From: Rheinheimera sp. MM224
Lineage (GTDB): Bacteria; Pseudomonadota; Gammaproteobacteria; Enterobacterales; Alteromonadaceae
Assembly (NCBI RefSeq): GCF_947090785.1
Contig: NZ_OX352320.1
Coordinates: 3,275,001 to 3,339,000 of the forward strand
Length of the DNA stretch: 64,000 bases
Direction of reading: 5' to 3'
In this document: positions 1-7,959 of the stretch, one piece after another
Position numbering within the stretch: position 1 is the stretch's first letter
Layout of the letters: every line of letters begins with the position of its first letter
Position numbers and translations under genes: made by a program
The notes under the pieces: model-generated
Told to the model about the DNA's origin: nothing
The model's input: only the letters and a program-made list of their open reading frames with translations
Databases searched by the model: none

Positions 1-2
1 AA

Positions 3-287
3 CTTAGTGAGCTGACGCTGGTGCAATTCAGATCCGGCGATTTAGTTTGTCGTTACAGCGGCGACAAATTTGTCATATTGATGCCACAAAGTAATAAGGC
101 GATAGCTCAAAGTTTATTGCAAAATGCCACCAGCCAACTGAGTTTGCACCTTCATACCCAATTGCACTGGACCATCACTGAAATCACAGCAGTACAGCAT
201 GTGACTAAACCCCAGCGATTGTTATCTCAACTGTGGCAACAATTGCAAAAGCAAAAACAACAGCAAACTCAGTGGAGTCTGGTGTGA
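3..287 (+). CDS. GGDEF-domain protein, C-terminal part (5' end outside window)
   Basis: The frame is open to the left edge, so only about the last 94 codons are present. The segment RYSGDKFVILMP matches the strand-turn-strand that carries the active-site signature of diguanylate cyclases, but the signature reads SGDKF instead of GGDEF. The following helix and final strand (about 60 residues) fit the end of a GGDEF domain. Such domains make cyclic di-GMP from two GTP; the altered signature means this copy could be weakly active or act only as a GTP/c-di-GMP sensor. That is inference. Its stop overlaps the GTG start of the AraC-type gene, suggesting one transcript. Confidence 0.7.
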   Translation, partial: LSELTLVQFRSGDLVCRYSGDKFVILMPQSNKAIAQSLLQNATSQLSLHLHTQLHWTITEITAVQHVTKPQRLLSQLWQQLQKQKQQQTQWSLV

Positions 288-1297
288 GCAAAGTGCTGCT
301 GGCTTTTGATGACAAAGCGTTGCTGTTCAGTGCTGTAGCGCTGGATATGATTTTATTGTGCCAACGTCGCGGTTTCGCTTTAGATACTCTGCTTAAAGGC
401 ACCAGATTATTTGAAGAAGACTTACGTAAAGCCACGATAAAAATCAGCCCACAACAGTATTTGCAGCTAGTTAGCAATTGCCAAAAAGTCTTACCAGGGC
501 CTGAACTGGCCTATTTAACGGCCCAAAGTTGGTTGCATCACAATCACTCGCCTTTGCTATTGATGCTCAGACACAGTGCCAACTTACAGCAAGCTTTACT
601 GAGTTTTTACCGCTACCGCTCCCAACTGTTGCCTTTGGTTTATATGCGCCTGCAGCGGGTGCAGGGTCAATTACGTTTAGTGTTAAGGCCCTCTTTTGCT
701 TTGGGAAAACAGCAGGTTTTTATAGAGCAGTTGATTCTTCACTACCTACTGGGTTTAGTGAAACAACAGCTCAGTGATACATCAAAACTAAGTATCAGTG
801 CAACGAGCCTGGATCATGAAACCTGTTGGTTGTACCAGCATCAATGGCAACTGATACCAGAACTTTGTTTGCAAAATTGTTTGTCCTTGCCCCTTGCGCT
901 GCTAAAGCATTCTTTTGCCGACGCTAATCCTAAGCTTTGGCAACAACAACAGAATTGGTGCCAGTATTTGCAGCAGTCGATACCAGAAAAAATCAGCTTT
1001 ACTGAACAATTGGAACAATGGCTTTTTACTGTGCTAAGGCAATCGCCATCACAAGAAGAAGCCGCACGGCATTGGGGGTTGAGTTTAAGTAGTTTTAAAC
1101 GTTTATTGGCACAACAACACACCAGCTATCAACAGTTGCAGGATCAGGTGAAAGCCTGCGCTGCGCAGCAAGCCTTATTACTACAAGGCATGTCGAATAA
1201 AGAACTAGCAAGCCGGCTGGGGTATTCCGACGAACACAATTTCCGTCGCGCATTTAAGCGCTGGACAGGTTTACTACCAAGCCAGTTACGCTCTTAA
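284..1297 (+). CDS. AraC family transcriptional regulator
   Basis: A protein of 337 residues if GTG at 284 is used. This start sits 6 bases after GGAG (274-277) and overlaps the preceding TGA; the longer start at 233 would overlap the upstream gene by 55 bases. The N-terminal two thirds resemble the ligand-binding domain of OruR/ArgR-like AraC regulators. The last 90 residues hold the two helix-turn-helix units, the second recognisable as LASRLGYSDEHNFRRAFKRW followed by the usual TG-hydrophobic-PS-x-x-R ending. It should bind DNA as a dimer and respond to a small molecule; the target and ligand cannot be read from the sequence. Confidence 0.85.
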   Translation: MSKVLLAFDDKALLFSAVALDMILLCQRRGFALDTLLKGTRLFEEDLRKATIKISPQQYLQLVSNCQKVLPGPELAYLTAQSWLHHNHSPLLLMLRHSANLQQALLSFYRYRSQLLPLVYMRLQRVQGQLRLVLRPSFALGKQQVFIEQLILHYLLGLVKQQLSDTSKLSISATSLDHETCWLYQHQWQLIPELCLQNCLSLPLALLKHSFADANPKLWQQQQNWCQYLQQSIPEKISFTEQLEQWLFTVLRQSPSQEEAARHWGLSLSSFKRLLAQQHTSYQQLQDQVKACAAQQALLLQGMSNKELASRLGYSDEHNFRRAFKRWTGLLPSQLRS

Positions 1298-1394
1298 TCC
1301 TGCTTTCTGGCAATAATATCGTTTATTTATTGCGCTTTTGACAGGATCACGACATGCTTAAGCCAAGTGAATGCCCCAAGCAAGGATGTTGCGC

Positions 1395-1787
1395 ATGACC
1401 ATAGATCAATCCTCTATTCTGATCGTCGATGACGTCAGTTCAGTTCGTTATTTTTTAAGTCAAAATCTGCGTATTATGGGCGCTGAAAAAGTTGCAGAAG
1501 CCAGCACAGGTCAACAAGCCTTGATGGCCATCAGCACCGATCACCCTGATGTAATTTTTTTGGATATTGAACTGCCGGATAGCAATGGCCACGACCTATT
1601 AACCCGCATCAAAGCATTAGAACCCAACTGCCATGTGGTGATTATGTCAGCACACAGCACAGTGGAAAATGTGAAACGTAGTGTCGAAGGCGGTGCCAGC
1701 GGTTTTATGGCCAAACCTTTTACCCCGCAAAAAATTCAGGCAACTATCAATCGTATCTGCAACTTGCCTCAAGCCCAATCTGCTTAA
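1395..1787 (+). CDS. Single-domain response regulator (CheY-like)
   Basis: About 130 residues forming one receiver domain. The start at 1395 is preferred over the in-frame ATG at 1371 because AAGGA (1382-1386) lies 8 bases before it. The acidic pair is in LIVDDVSS (about residues 10-11), the phospho-acceptor aspartate is in VIFLDIELPDSNGHDL, the switch Ser is in VIMSAHS, and the conserved lysine is in FMAKPFTP. No output domain follows, so it must act by protein contact, like CheY. The partner kinase is not nearby. Its stop codon overlaps tail to tail with a decayed hopJ fragment on the other strand. Confidence 0.88.
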   Translation: MTIDQSSILIVDDVSSVRYFLSQNLRIMGAEKVAEASTGQQALMAISTDHPDVIFLDIELPDSNGHDLLTRIKALEPNCHVVIMSAHSTVENVKRSVEGGASGFMAKPFTPQKIQATINRICNLPQAQSA

Positions 1788-1850
1788 GCTGATTTGGGGC
1801 TCAATATCTGGTCAGCGAATTCAATCCCAGCCCTATTGCATAGTTGTATG
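1784..1850 (-). pseudogene. Decayed 3' fragment of a hopJ copy
   Basis: Read on the minus strand, this stretch resembles the last 20 or so codons of the intact hopJ immediately upstream. One frame gives GIEFADQILSPKSA then stop, against GIEFAGQALSPKAV in hopJ. A frame change and an in-frame TAG break the more 5' part. It is therefore a remnant of a second, diverged hopJ copy lying directly downstream of the intact gene. The similarity is seen directly; the origin by duplication or allele replacement is inference. Confidence 0.65.
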
Positions 1851-1859
1851 GATTAATTA

Positions 1860-2207
1860 TCAGACAGCTTTTGGGCTGAGCGCCTGACCGGCGAATTCAA
1901 TACCATCCCAGCCGTACTGCATAAACTGCCTTATATTGGCATGATCTGAACCTGCCGGGCTTGATAACACATCTTTGCGGTAATAATCGCCAAACATTTG
2001 CAAAGCTTGTGGCTCGGATAAACGGTGCAACAAAGCAAAAGCAAATATCTTGCACGAGCCGTTATTCTCCCCTGCCGCATTGTGTTTATCGCCATTACGA
2101 AAAGCCGTTTCGGAAAAATTATATAAGCTTTCAATCAGCTCTATACTTTGCGAAAAGCTAATACTGTCTGGATCTGTCGTCAACTGACGGAAAAAATTTT
2201 CTAGCAT
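1860..2207 (-). CDS. hopJ: HopJ type III effector family protein
   Basis: A protein of 115 residues starting at MLENFF (ATG complement at 2205-2207), with AGGAT just upstream. The longer frame to 2309 lacks an equally good start. The family hallmarks are plain: ETAFRNGDKHNAAGENNGSC, then a FAFALLHRL helix, FGDYYRKDVL, and a C-terminal NIRQFMQYGWDGIEF. The family was named from Pseudomonas syringae HopJ, but close relatives are common housekeeping-like genes in marine and freshwater gammaproteobacteria without type III secretion. The biochemical role is unknown and no secretion genes are in view. Confidence 0.85.
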   Translation of the reverse strand: MLENFFRQLTTDPDSISFSQSIELIESLYNFSETAFRNGDKHNAAGENNGSCKIFAFALLHRLSEPQALQMFGDYYRKDVLSSPAGSDHANIRQFMQYGWDGIEFAGQALSPKAV

Positions 2208-2282
2208 GATAGAGATCCTGGTTAAAGTTTGTACAATTTTGGTCGATACAGTCGTTAAGCCCAAGTCAGAGAGGGAGCTACA

Positions 2283-3293
2283 ATGCAAATCCTCAGCATC
2301 AAGCAACAACAGAACTCCAGCAGTCAGCAGCTATTGTATTCAGGCCGCAGTGTGAGTCCAGAGCGAAACGACCGCTCAACTGTAACAAAGGATAACAGAA
2401 GTTTAACTCAGACTTCTCCGTTACCTTCGGCTAATGGTATTTCCTCTGAAACTATGCCTGAGTCAAAACCTGCAGAAACAGCAGATAACAGCGGTGAAGA
2501 TGGCTTCTTTAACGCTGTGTATTCCATTGGCACCATCAAACGTTTGCTGGAGCAACTGACAGGTGAAGAGTTACAAGGCTGGGTAGACCCTGCTGAATTA
2601 AACCGCGCTTTAAACGGTACAGACAACAGAGCTCAGCCAGAACAGCCACAAAACCAAAATGCCAGTGGAGTCACTATTCGTGAATGGTCGTACCGTTATG
2701 AAGCCGTCAGCGCTGACTTTTCAGGTTCTGTCGCTTTAGAGGATGGCAGCAACTTTAGCTGGTCGATGCAATTTGCCATGAGCTACGAAGAATTCAGCTA
2801 CAGCGAACGCACAGAACAGCCGATGAAAGACCCTTTAGTGATGAGCTTTAACGGCCGTCCGGTGGAACTTACAGGCAAAAGCAGCGACTTTAACCTGACA
2901 GACAATGCCAAATCTATTCAGCAACTGGCGCAGGGTCAGTATTACCTCGCAAAAGACAGCAATAACAACGGCGCAGTCGACTCAGGCCAGGAATTATTTG
3001 GCCCCAGCTCAGGCGCAGGTTTTGCTGAACTTGCCAGTTATGATGAAGACCAAAACGGCCTGCTCGATCAACAAGACCCAATCTGGCAAAGTTTATGGTT
3101 ATGGCGTCCTGAAGATAAAGGCTTATATAGCTTAAAAGAAATGGGCGTAGCGGCTTTAAGCGTCGATTCAATAGCCACACCTTTTAGCTTGCGCCACAAA
3201 GACGAAGTACAAGGCCGGCTGGAACGCAGCTCCATTTTTATCACCGAAGATAAAGATGTCGGCTTATTGCAGCAAATTGATTTGAAGGTGTGA
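2283..3293 (+). CDS. Hypothetical protein with calcium-binding (EF-hand-like) loops
   Basis: 336 residues with a good Shine-Dalgarno (GAGGGAGC) before the ATG. There is no signal peptide, and the first 110 residues are polar and low-complexity, probably disordered. A central domain (about 130-220) is unassigned. The C-terminal third has two DxDxDG-type loops: DSNNNGAVDSGQELFG and YDEDQNGLLDQQDPIW, about 30 residues apart. This arrangement, followed by LWLW and a beta-rich tail, is shared with a family of proteobacterial proteins often found near RTX or secreted calcium-binding proteins. Calcium binding is inferred; function is unknown. It is divergent from hopJ, separated by 75 bases. Confidence 0.7.
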   Translation: MQILSIKQQQNSSSQQLLYSGRSVSPERNDRSTVTKDNRSLTQTSPLPSANGISSETMPESKPAETADNSGEDGFFNAVYSIGTIKRLLEQLTGEELQGWVDPAELNRALNGTDNRAQPEQPQNQNASGVTIREWSYRYEAVSADFSGSVALEDGSNFSWSMQFAMSYEEFSYSERTEQPMKDPLVMSFNGRPVELTGKSSDFNLTDNAKSIQQLAQGQYYLAKDSNNNGAVDSGQELFGPSSGAGFAELASYDEDQNGLLDQQDPIWQSLWLWRPEDKGLYSLKEMGVAALSVDSIATPFSLRHKDEVQGRLERSSIFITEDKDVGLLQQIDLKV

Positions 3294-3394
3294 GTGGGTA
3301 CATAGAAAAAGCTTAGTTGTACTGCCGCGTCTCGGCGAGTACAACCCACAAGCGTTTCCACGCAAGCCTTGTCGCTGCGGCTTCAAGCACAAAA

Positions 3395-3856
3395 CTAGCC
3401 AAACATCTCTGCAGAGCGTTTTGCCATTTCTTCTTCTGATACATCTTCAATATGAGTAGAAATCATCCAGTTATGGCCAAAAGGGTCTTGTAAACAACCA
3501 CTGCGATCGCCCCAGAATTGGTCTGATACTGGCATGGTAATAGTGGCACCAGCGGCAGCTGCGCGTTCGACAAAGGCATCCACGTCAGGTACATAAATCA
3601 TTAAGGTGACCGGACTCGCGCCCAGCATATCCGGGCTTTTAGTGCCCCAGTCATCATTTTGTTCACTAAACATAAATGTCGCACTGCCTATACGCATTTC
3701 GGCATGCATCACAGCGCCGGATGGCATATTCATGCACATTATCGTTTCGGCACCAAAAGCTTTTTGATAAAAATCAAATGCTGCGGCCGCATTTTTAATC
3801 ACCAGATAAGGCAATACCGCAGCAAGGCCTGGTGGAATAGCCTGAACGTCGGACAT
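3395..3856 (-). CDS. VOC family protein (PhnB/glyoxalase-like)
   Basis: 153 residues, one paired beta-alpha-beta-beta-beta unit set of the vicinal oxygen chelate fold. The start is supported by AAGGAG 6 bases upstream. The N-terminal PYLVIKNAAAAFDFYQKAFGAE and the later DPFGHNWMISTH are typical of the PhnB-like subgroup, which includes many uncharacterised proteins annotated as 3-demethylubiquinone methyltransferase-like or bleomycin-resistance-like. Metal ligands could be the His in MHAEMRIG and the Glu/His near the C-terminal half, but the substrate is not predictable. It stands alone, with STAS and phosphatase genes upstream on the same strand after an 67-base gap. Confidence 0.85.
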   Translation of the reverse strand: MSDVQAIPPGLAAVLPYLVIKNAAAAFDFYQKAFGAETIMCMNMPSGAVMHAEMRIGSATFMFSEQNDDWGTKSPDMLGASPVTLMIYVPDVDAFVERAAAAGATITMPVSDQFWGDRSGCLQDPFGHNWMISTHIEDVSEEEMAKRSAEMFG

Positions 3857-3923
3857 GATCTTCTCCTTGTCGTCTTTTATTTGAAGTAGAAAAACGCTAT
3901 CAGTATAGTCAGAGATCTTTGGC

Positions 3924-4415
3924 TCATTCGCCTAACTGCTGTTTTAATACATCCACCACAGACTGAAACTGCGTTTTATTTTTTTCATTCAGCGCAATCA
4001 GCGCTTCATGGGCATGCAGGATCATCAGGCCTTTTTGCTGATCGCTATAGGGTGCAGCCTGCACAGTGCTCAGCTCAACAGCAGGATGAGTAGGCTGCTG
4101 CACTATATCAAAAGCCTGATCCAGACAAAGGCTGAACAGTAGCTCATTGACGGCTGGTACAGTGCAAAACAACACAGGTTTTGCTAACTGATGCTGCTGG
4201 GCATAACGCGCTAAACCGGCCAGCAAACCAATATAAGTGCTGTCCATAAAACTGGCTTCGTTTAAATCGACCACCAGTTGGGTGCAGCGAAGTTCAGCAG
4301 AAAACAGCCGCTCCACCAGCTCGTCCATGCCACTGGCATTGGTGTAACGCAGTTCACCGGATAATTTGAAAAAACAGCATTGGTCAACGCAGGCGAACAG
4401 GATTTGCTCTGTCAT
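3924..4415 (-). CDS. STAS-domain protein, likely partner of the adjacent PP2C phosphatase
   Basis: 163 residues. The first 100 form a STAS (anti-sigma antagonist) domain: a beta strand near FFKLSGELRYTN, and the phospho-site segment ASFMDSTYIGLL, where the Ser of DST corresponds to the residue phosphorylated in SpoIIAA/RsbV. A 50-residue helical tail goes beyond the usual family length. It starts 11 bases after the stop of the receiver-PP2C gene, so the two are co-transcribed. By analogy with HsbR-HsbA of Pseudomonas and SypE-SypA of Vibrio, it is inferred to be the substrate of that phosphatase. The kinase that would phosphorylate it is not in the window. Confidence 0.8.
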   Translation of the reverse strand: MTEQILFACVDQCCFFKLSGELRYTNASGMDELVERLFSAELRCTQLVVDLNEASFMDSTYIGLLAGLARYAQQHQLAKPVLFCTVPAVNELLFSLCLDQAFDIVQQPTHPAVELSTVQAAPYSDQQKGLMILHAHEALIALNEKNKTQFQSVVDVLKQQLGE

Positions 4416-4426
4416 ACAGTTCTCAC

Positions 4427-5764
4427 TCAGGCTATCTGTTGCCGGGTTAATTTCAGTATAGTTAAGTCGTCTGGCAACTGTTGTTCCGGATCTATCGCCA
4501 AAGCCCGTAACAAATCAGCAATGTCTCTGTGTTGGTAACTTTGTTGCAATAAGTACTGCAGTTTTTGTTCAGTGTTTTGCTGGGGTAACAGATCTAAAAT
4601 GCCATCAGAACATAAAACTAAGCTGCTGTTTTGCTGCAAGACTAAACGCTGATTGTGGTAACTGGCAAAGTCAAACATGCCAACAGGGCTACTTTTAAGT
4701 TCCAGATAATGTTGCTGCTGATCCTGTTGCTGCAATAGCAAAGGCCAGGGAAAAGCCCCTGCATTGGCATAGGTCAATTCAGCCGTTTGCGTATCCAGCA
4801 CCGCATAAAACAGCGCTATGTATTTGCCGATTTTGTCTTTCAGCAGCTCTTTATTCAGTTCGGTTAACACAGCGGCCGGATCCACCACAGAAGCAGAGCT
4901 GTCCCGCTGATAACGCTCCAGCCTGGAGCTGATAAAACGTTTCAGGTACACAGTGACAAATGCCGAAGCCACGCCATGGCCTGAGACATCCGCGATATAA
5001 AACACCACTTTATGCTCATCCACACAAAAGTAATCGACAAAGTCGCCACTCATAAATTCTGACGGATAAAGCACATGGCTGAATTGATACTCAGCATAAT
5101 TAAAAACGGCGGGCGGCAGCATTTTAAACTGCACTTGTTTACCGGCCTTTTCGCCCGCTTCCAGCTCAGCCAACGAATGCTGCAACTGCTGATTGGTCGT
5201 TTGCAGCTGCTCTGTCCGGGTTTGTATTTGTTGCTCCAGATGTTCATTCAGATCAGCCAGTTGCCTGATGGCGATATAAGATCGTAATGCCGATACCACA
5301 CTGGTGGTCAGGCGCTGTACTGTCAATTCGGTTTTCGAGCGGTAATCGTTAATGTCATAGTCCAGAACTATCCGATGTTCAGGCGCTTGCCCTGGCTGAC
5401 CAGTGCGCAAAATAATACGTACCAGCTGGTTTTGCAGCTGCTCGCGGATATAACGCACCAGCATCAGCCCTGCGTCATCGGTTTCCATCACGACGTCCAG
5501 TAAAATCAGCGCTATGTTGTTGTTTTTCTCAAGAATATGCCGTGCTTCGGCCGCACTGTAGGCACTGATAAAACGAAGTTTGTGCTGCATAAAGCTAAAA
5601 TCACGCAGTGCCAGTAAAGTGATTTGATGGATTTCAGGTTCATCATCCACAATCAGTACAGTCCAGTAAGCTTGCTGCTCGTCTGTGATTTCAGCATCAG
5701 CAGCAAACAACAATCTGTCTTCGTTTGACTCTGTCATTTGTGGGGCATTAAGGTGTTGTTCCAT
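4427..5764 (-). CDS. Response regulator with PP2C (SpoIIE/RsbU-type) phosphatase output
   Basis: 445 residues from ATG at 5764, chosen because AAGGA lies 8 bases before it; a weaker in-frame start is 13 codons upstream. The receiver domain (about residues 35-155) carries IVDDEPEIHQ, ILLDVVMET with the phospho-Asp, and the distinctive ILRTGQPGQAPE and DINDYRSKTEL segments seen in receivers linked to DUF3369-type regulators. A coiled coil follows (about 175-215). The PP2C domain is marked by LYPSEFMSGDFVDYF, YIADVSGHGVASAFV and SSLVLCSDGILDL, which supply the metal-binding aspartates. It should dephosphorylate a Ser/Thr-phosphorylated STAS protein, probably the next gene. Confidence 0.88.
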   Translation of the reverse strand: MEQHLNAPQMTESNEDRLLFAADAEITDEQQAYWTVLIVDDEPEIHQITLLALRDFSFMQHKLRFISAYSAAEARHILEKNNNIALILLDVVMETDDAGLMLVRYIREQLQNQLVRIILRTGQPGQAPEHRIVLDYDINDYRSKTELTVQRLTTSVVSALRSYIAIRQLADLNEHLEQQIQTRTEQLQTTNQQLQHSLAELEAGEKAGKQVQFKMLPPAVFNYAEYQFSHVLYPSEFMSGDFVDYFCVDEHKVVFYIADVSGHGVASAFVTVYLKRFISSRLERYQRDSSASVVDPAAVLTELNKELLKDKIGKYIALFYAVLDTQTAELTYANAGAFPWPLLLQQQDQQQHYLELKSSPVGMFDFASYHNQRLVLQQNSSLVLCSDGILDLLPQQNTEQKLQYLLQQSYQHRDIADLLRALAIDPEQQLPDDLTILKLTRQQIA

Positions 5765-5886
5765 ACGGCATTCCTTCACATTAATGGCTGGTCGAACTGG
5801 CATTAGCGGTTCGTTTAACTATAGTCGTCTGAGATCAAACTGCAGTTGAGACTCGGCGAACAACTGTAAAAACGCGTTCTTTCAGT

Positions 5887-5898
5887 GCCGGATCCGGC
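5887..5898. promoter_or_regulatory. 12-bp perfect palindrome upstream of the Ada/AlkA gene
   Basis: GCCGGATCCGGC lies about 60 bases before the proposed start of the alkylation-repair gene and a little upstream of a possible -10 (TACACT at about 5923). The position would suit an operator or Ada-type control site, but the sequence does not match a known Ada box and no binding protein can be named. Confidence 0.3.
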
Positions 5899-5956
5899 CA
5901 GCTTTTTTTCTGTTCTCAAGGTACACTCTGTTTAGTTTTTGCTGATGAGCCTTACC

Positions 5957-7360
5957 ATGCTTGATCCTGTTGTCTGCCAACAAGCCCGTTTATCGCGTGA
6001 CAGCCGTTTTGATGGCCTGTTTTTTATTGCGGTAAAAAGCACAGGGATTTATTGCCGCACCATTTGCCCGGCTAAATCTCCGGCTGAACATCAGGTCACC
6101 TACTTTTCCTGTGCAGCGGCTGCTGCCTCTGCAGGCTACCGGCCTTGTTTACGTTGCAGACCGGACAGTGCGCCACAGTCTCCGGCCTGGCTTGGCGTGG
6201 AAACCAGTGTACGACGCGCATTAAAACTCATTGCTGAAGGTGCCTTAGTGCATGGCGATCAGGCTGCTTTAGCATCCCGTCTTGGCATTAGTGAGCGTTA
6301 TTTACGTAAACTCTTTCAGCAGCATTTAGGCGTCGCGCCAAAACAATATGCTTTGTATCAGCAGGTGCTTTTGGCCAAACAGCTGCTGCATCAAAGCCTG
6401 CTGCCAGTACATCAGATTGCTGCCTTATGTGGTTTTCATAGCATCCGGCGCTTTAATGATGCCTTTAAGCAACAATTGCTGCTTAACCCCAGCCAAATTC
6501 GCCGTAAAAAAATGACAGGACACTCATCAGTGATTGAATTACAACTTAGTTACCGTCCGCCACTGAACTGGCAAGCTCAGCTGGAATTCTGGCGTCAGCG
6601 TACTCTGGAAGGCATGGAATGGGTGAAAGGTAACGCCTATGGCAGAACTTTTAGCTGGCCAACTCAGGACGGAGTTGTGCATGGTTGGTTTGAATTAAGC
6701 CCGGCAAAAGAAGGTGTAATGCAGTTGAAGCTGCATTGGCCCAGCCAGCAAGAGTTAACCTCCGTGTTGCAACGTATTCGTCAACTGGCTGATTTAGATG
6801 CCAATATGCCGCAGATAGAACAGCAACTTGCAGCTGTGTTTGGCGACTCTTTGGAATCTGGTTTACGGTTGCCTGGGTTATGGAGTCCTTTTGAAGCAGC
6901 AGCTCGGGCTATTTTAGGACAACAAGTCAGTGTGCAAGGCGCCCGCACTCAGTTGAACCGTTTACTCTCTGAATTAGCAGAACCACTCCCAGATGACCCG
7001 GAGAAAACGCTGTTTCCAACCCCGGAAGCCATCACTCAAAACGAATTACTGATGCTGAAAGTGCCACAAGCCAGACGCGATACCTTAAAGCAACTGGCCG
7101 CTACTGTGATAGCTGAACCACAAAGCACGCCCGATGACTGGTTAAAACTCAAGGGCATAGGGCCATGGACTGTGGCTTACAGCAAAATGCGGGGTCTTGC
7201 TGATCCGGATATTTGGTTAGGTGGTGATTTAGGAGTGCAAAAAGCCTTAAAACGCCATGGCGATATCACACCGGAGCAGCTGGCGCCCTGGCGCAGTTAT
7301 GCCACCTTTCAGCTGTGGTTTAGCTTATCCCGTCCTGCTTTGAAGGAGACAACCGAATGA
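5957..7360 (+). CDS. alkA: Ada metal-binding/AraC-HTH/AlkA fusion: DNA-3-methyladenine glycosylase II
   Basis: About 467 residues. The start MLDPVVCQQARLS is chosen because the family begins this way; ATG at 5945 is the alternative, and neither has a strong Shine-Dalgarno. Order of domains: an Ada N-terminal zinc domain with four cysteines (GIYCRTIC and PCLRC), which in Ada takes methyl groups from phosphotriesters; an AraC-type HTH (LASRLGISERYLRKLFQQH and a second helix pair); an AlkA N-terminal domain; and an HhH-GPD glycosylase domain with GQQVSVQGA and the hairpin LKGIGPWTVAY, followed by GGDLGV, whose Asp is the catalytic residue. It would sense alkylation, activate transcription and excise alkylated bases. 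The downstream ogt overlaps by 4 bases. Confidence 0.9.
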   Translation: MLDPVVCQQARLSRDSRFDGLFFIAVKSTGIYCRTICPAKSPAEHQVTYFSCAAAAASAGYRPCLRCRPDSAPQSPAWLGVETSVRRALKLIAEGALVHGDQAALASRLGISERYLRKLFQQHLGVAPKQYALYQQVLLAKQLLHQSLLPVHQIAALCGFHSIRRFNDAFKQQLLLNPSQIRRKKMTGHSSVIELQLSYRPPLNWQAQLEFWRQRTLEGMEWVKGNAYGRTFSWPTQDGVVHGWFELSPAKEGVMQLKLHWPSQQELTSVLQRIRQLADLDANMPQIEQQLAAVFGDSLESGLRLPGLWSPFEAAARAILGQQVSVQGARTQLNRLLSELAEPLPDDPEKTLFPTPEAITQNELLMLKVPQARRDTLKQLAATVIAEPQSTPDDWLKLKGIGPWTVAYSKMRGLADPDIWLGGDLGVQKALKRHGDITPEQLAPWRSYATFQLWFSLSRPALKETTE

Positions 7361-7848
7361 GACAACTGCAATTTGCCACACCTTTAGGGCCATTGGTCGT
7401 TACAACGAATTTCAAAGGTATAGAGTCAGTCTTGTTCAGGGACAATAGCGAGGCACCAGATCACAGCAACGATAGCTTGCTACTGGACTGCAAAGCCCAA
7501 TTTGATTCCTATTTTACCGGAACCTTGCAACAGTTTGATTTGCCTCTGGCAGCTCATGGCACTGATTTTCAACAAGCAGTCTGGCAACAGTTAAGCAAAA
7601 TACCTTTTGCACAGCTTCGCAGCTACAGCAATATTGCCCATGCGCTGAATAACCCAAAAGCAGTAAGGGCCGTAGGCGCTGCCAATGGCCGTAACCCTCT
7701 GACTATTATTGTGCCCTGCCACAGAGTCATAGGTGCCAATGGCACTTTAACAGGTTATGCCGGCGGATTAGAGCGTAAAGACTGGCTACTCAAACATGAA
7801 CAAAATACGGCTTTAGCCTTGGGCTTGTTTCAACTGGAGGCTCACTGA
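7357..7848 (+). CDS. ogt: Methylated-DNA--protein-cysteine methyltransferase
   Basis: 163 residues; the ATG overlaps the stop of the glycosylase gene (ATGA), so translation is coupled. The active-site motif IVPCHRVIGANGTLTGYAGG contains the acceptor cysteine, which removes the methyl group from O6-methylguanine in a suicide reaction. The preceding helix-turn-helix region (FQQAVWQQLSKIPFAQLRSY) is also typical. The Ada C-terminal function is thus separate here from the Ada N-terminal sensor, which is fused to AlkA in the upstream gene; together the pair covers regulation, base excision and direct reversal. Confidence 0.95.
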   Translation: MRQLQFATPLGPLVVTTNFKGIESVLFRDNSEAPDHSNDSLLLDCKAQFDSYFTGTLQQFDLPLAAHGTDFQQAVWQQLSKIPFAQLRSYSNIAHALNNPKAVRAVGAANGRNPLTIIVPCHRVIGANGTLTGYAGGLERKDWLLKHEQNTALALGLFQLEAH

Positions 7849-7877
7849 TTATTCAATTTTTTCGAACAGTGATAACA

Positions 7878-7896
7878 AAACAATCCGCTATTGTTT
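7878..7896. promoter_or_regulatory. Inverted repeat upstream of pirin gene, possible operator
   Basis: AAACAAT and ATTGTTT form a perfect 7-bp inverted repeat with a 5-base spacer, about 65 bases before the pirin start in the short gap after ogt. Size and position suit a repressor or LysR-type site. No regulator gene is adjacent, so the assignment rests only on symmetry. Confidence 0.3.
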
Positions 7897-7959
7897 CGAT
7901 AAAAGAGCTGTTTTAATGAACCCATCAACCAGCCATCCCCTAATGAAGTGGAGTTTATG

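Noticed and set aside
233..286. Upstream extension of the AraC regulator
   Set aside because: It overlaps the GGDEF gene by 55 bases and has no Shine-Dalgarno; GTG at 284 has GGAG at proper distance.
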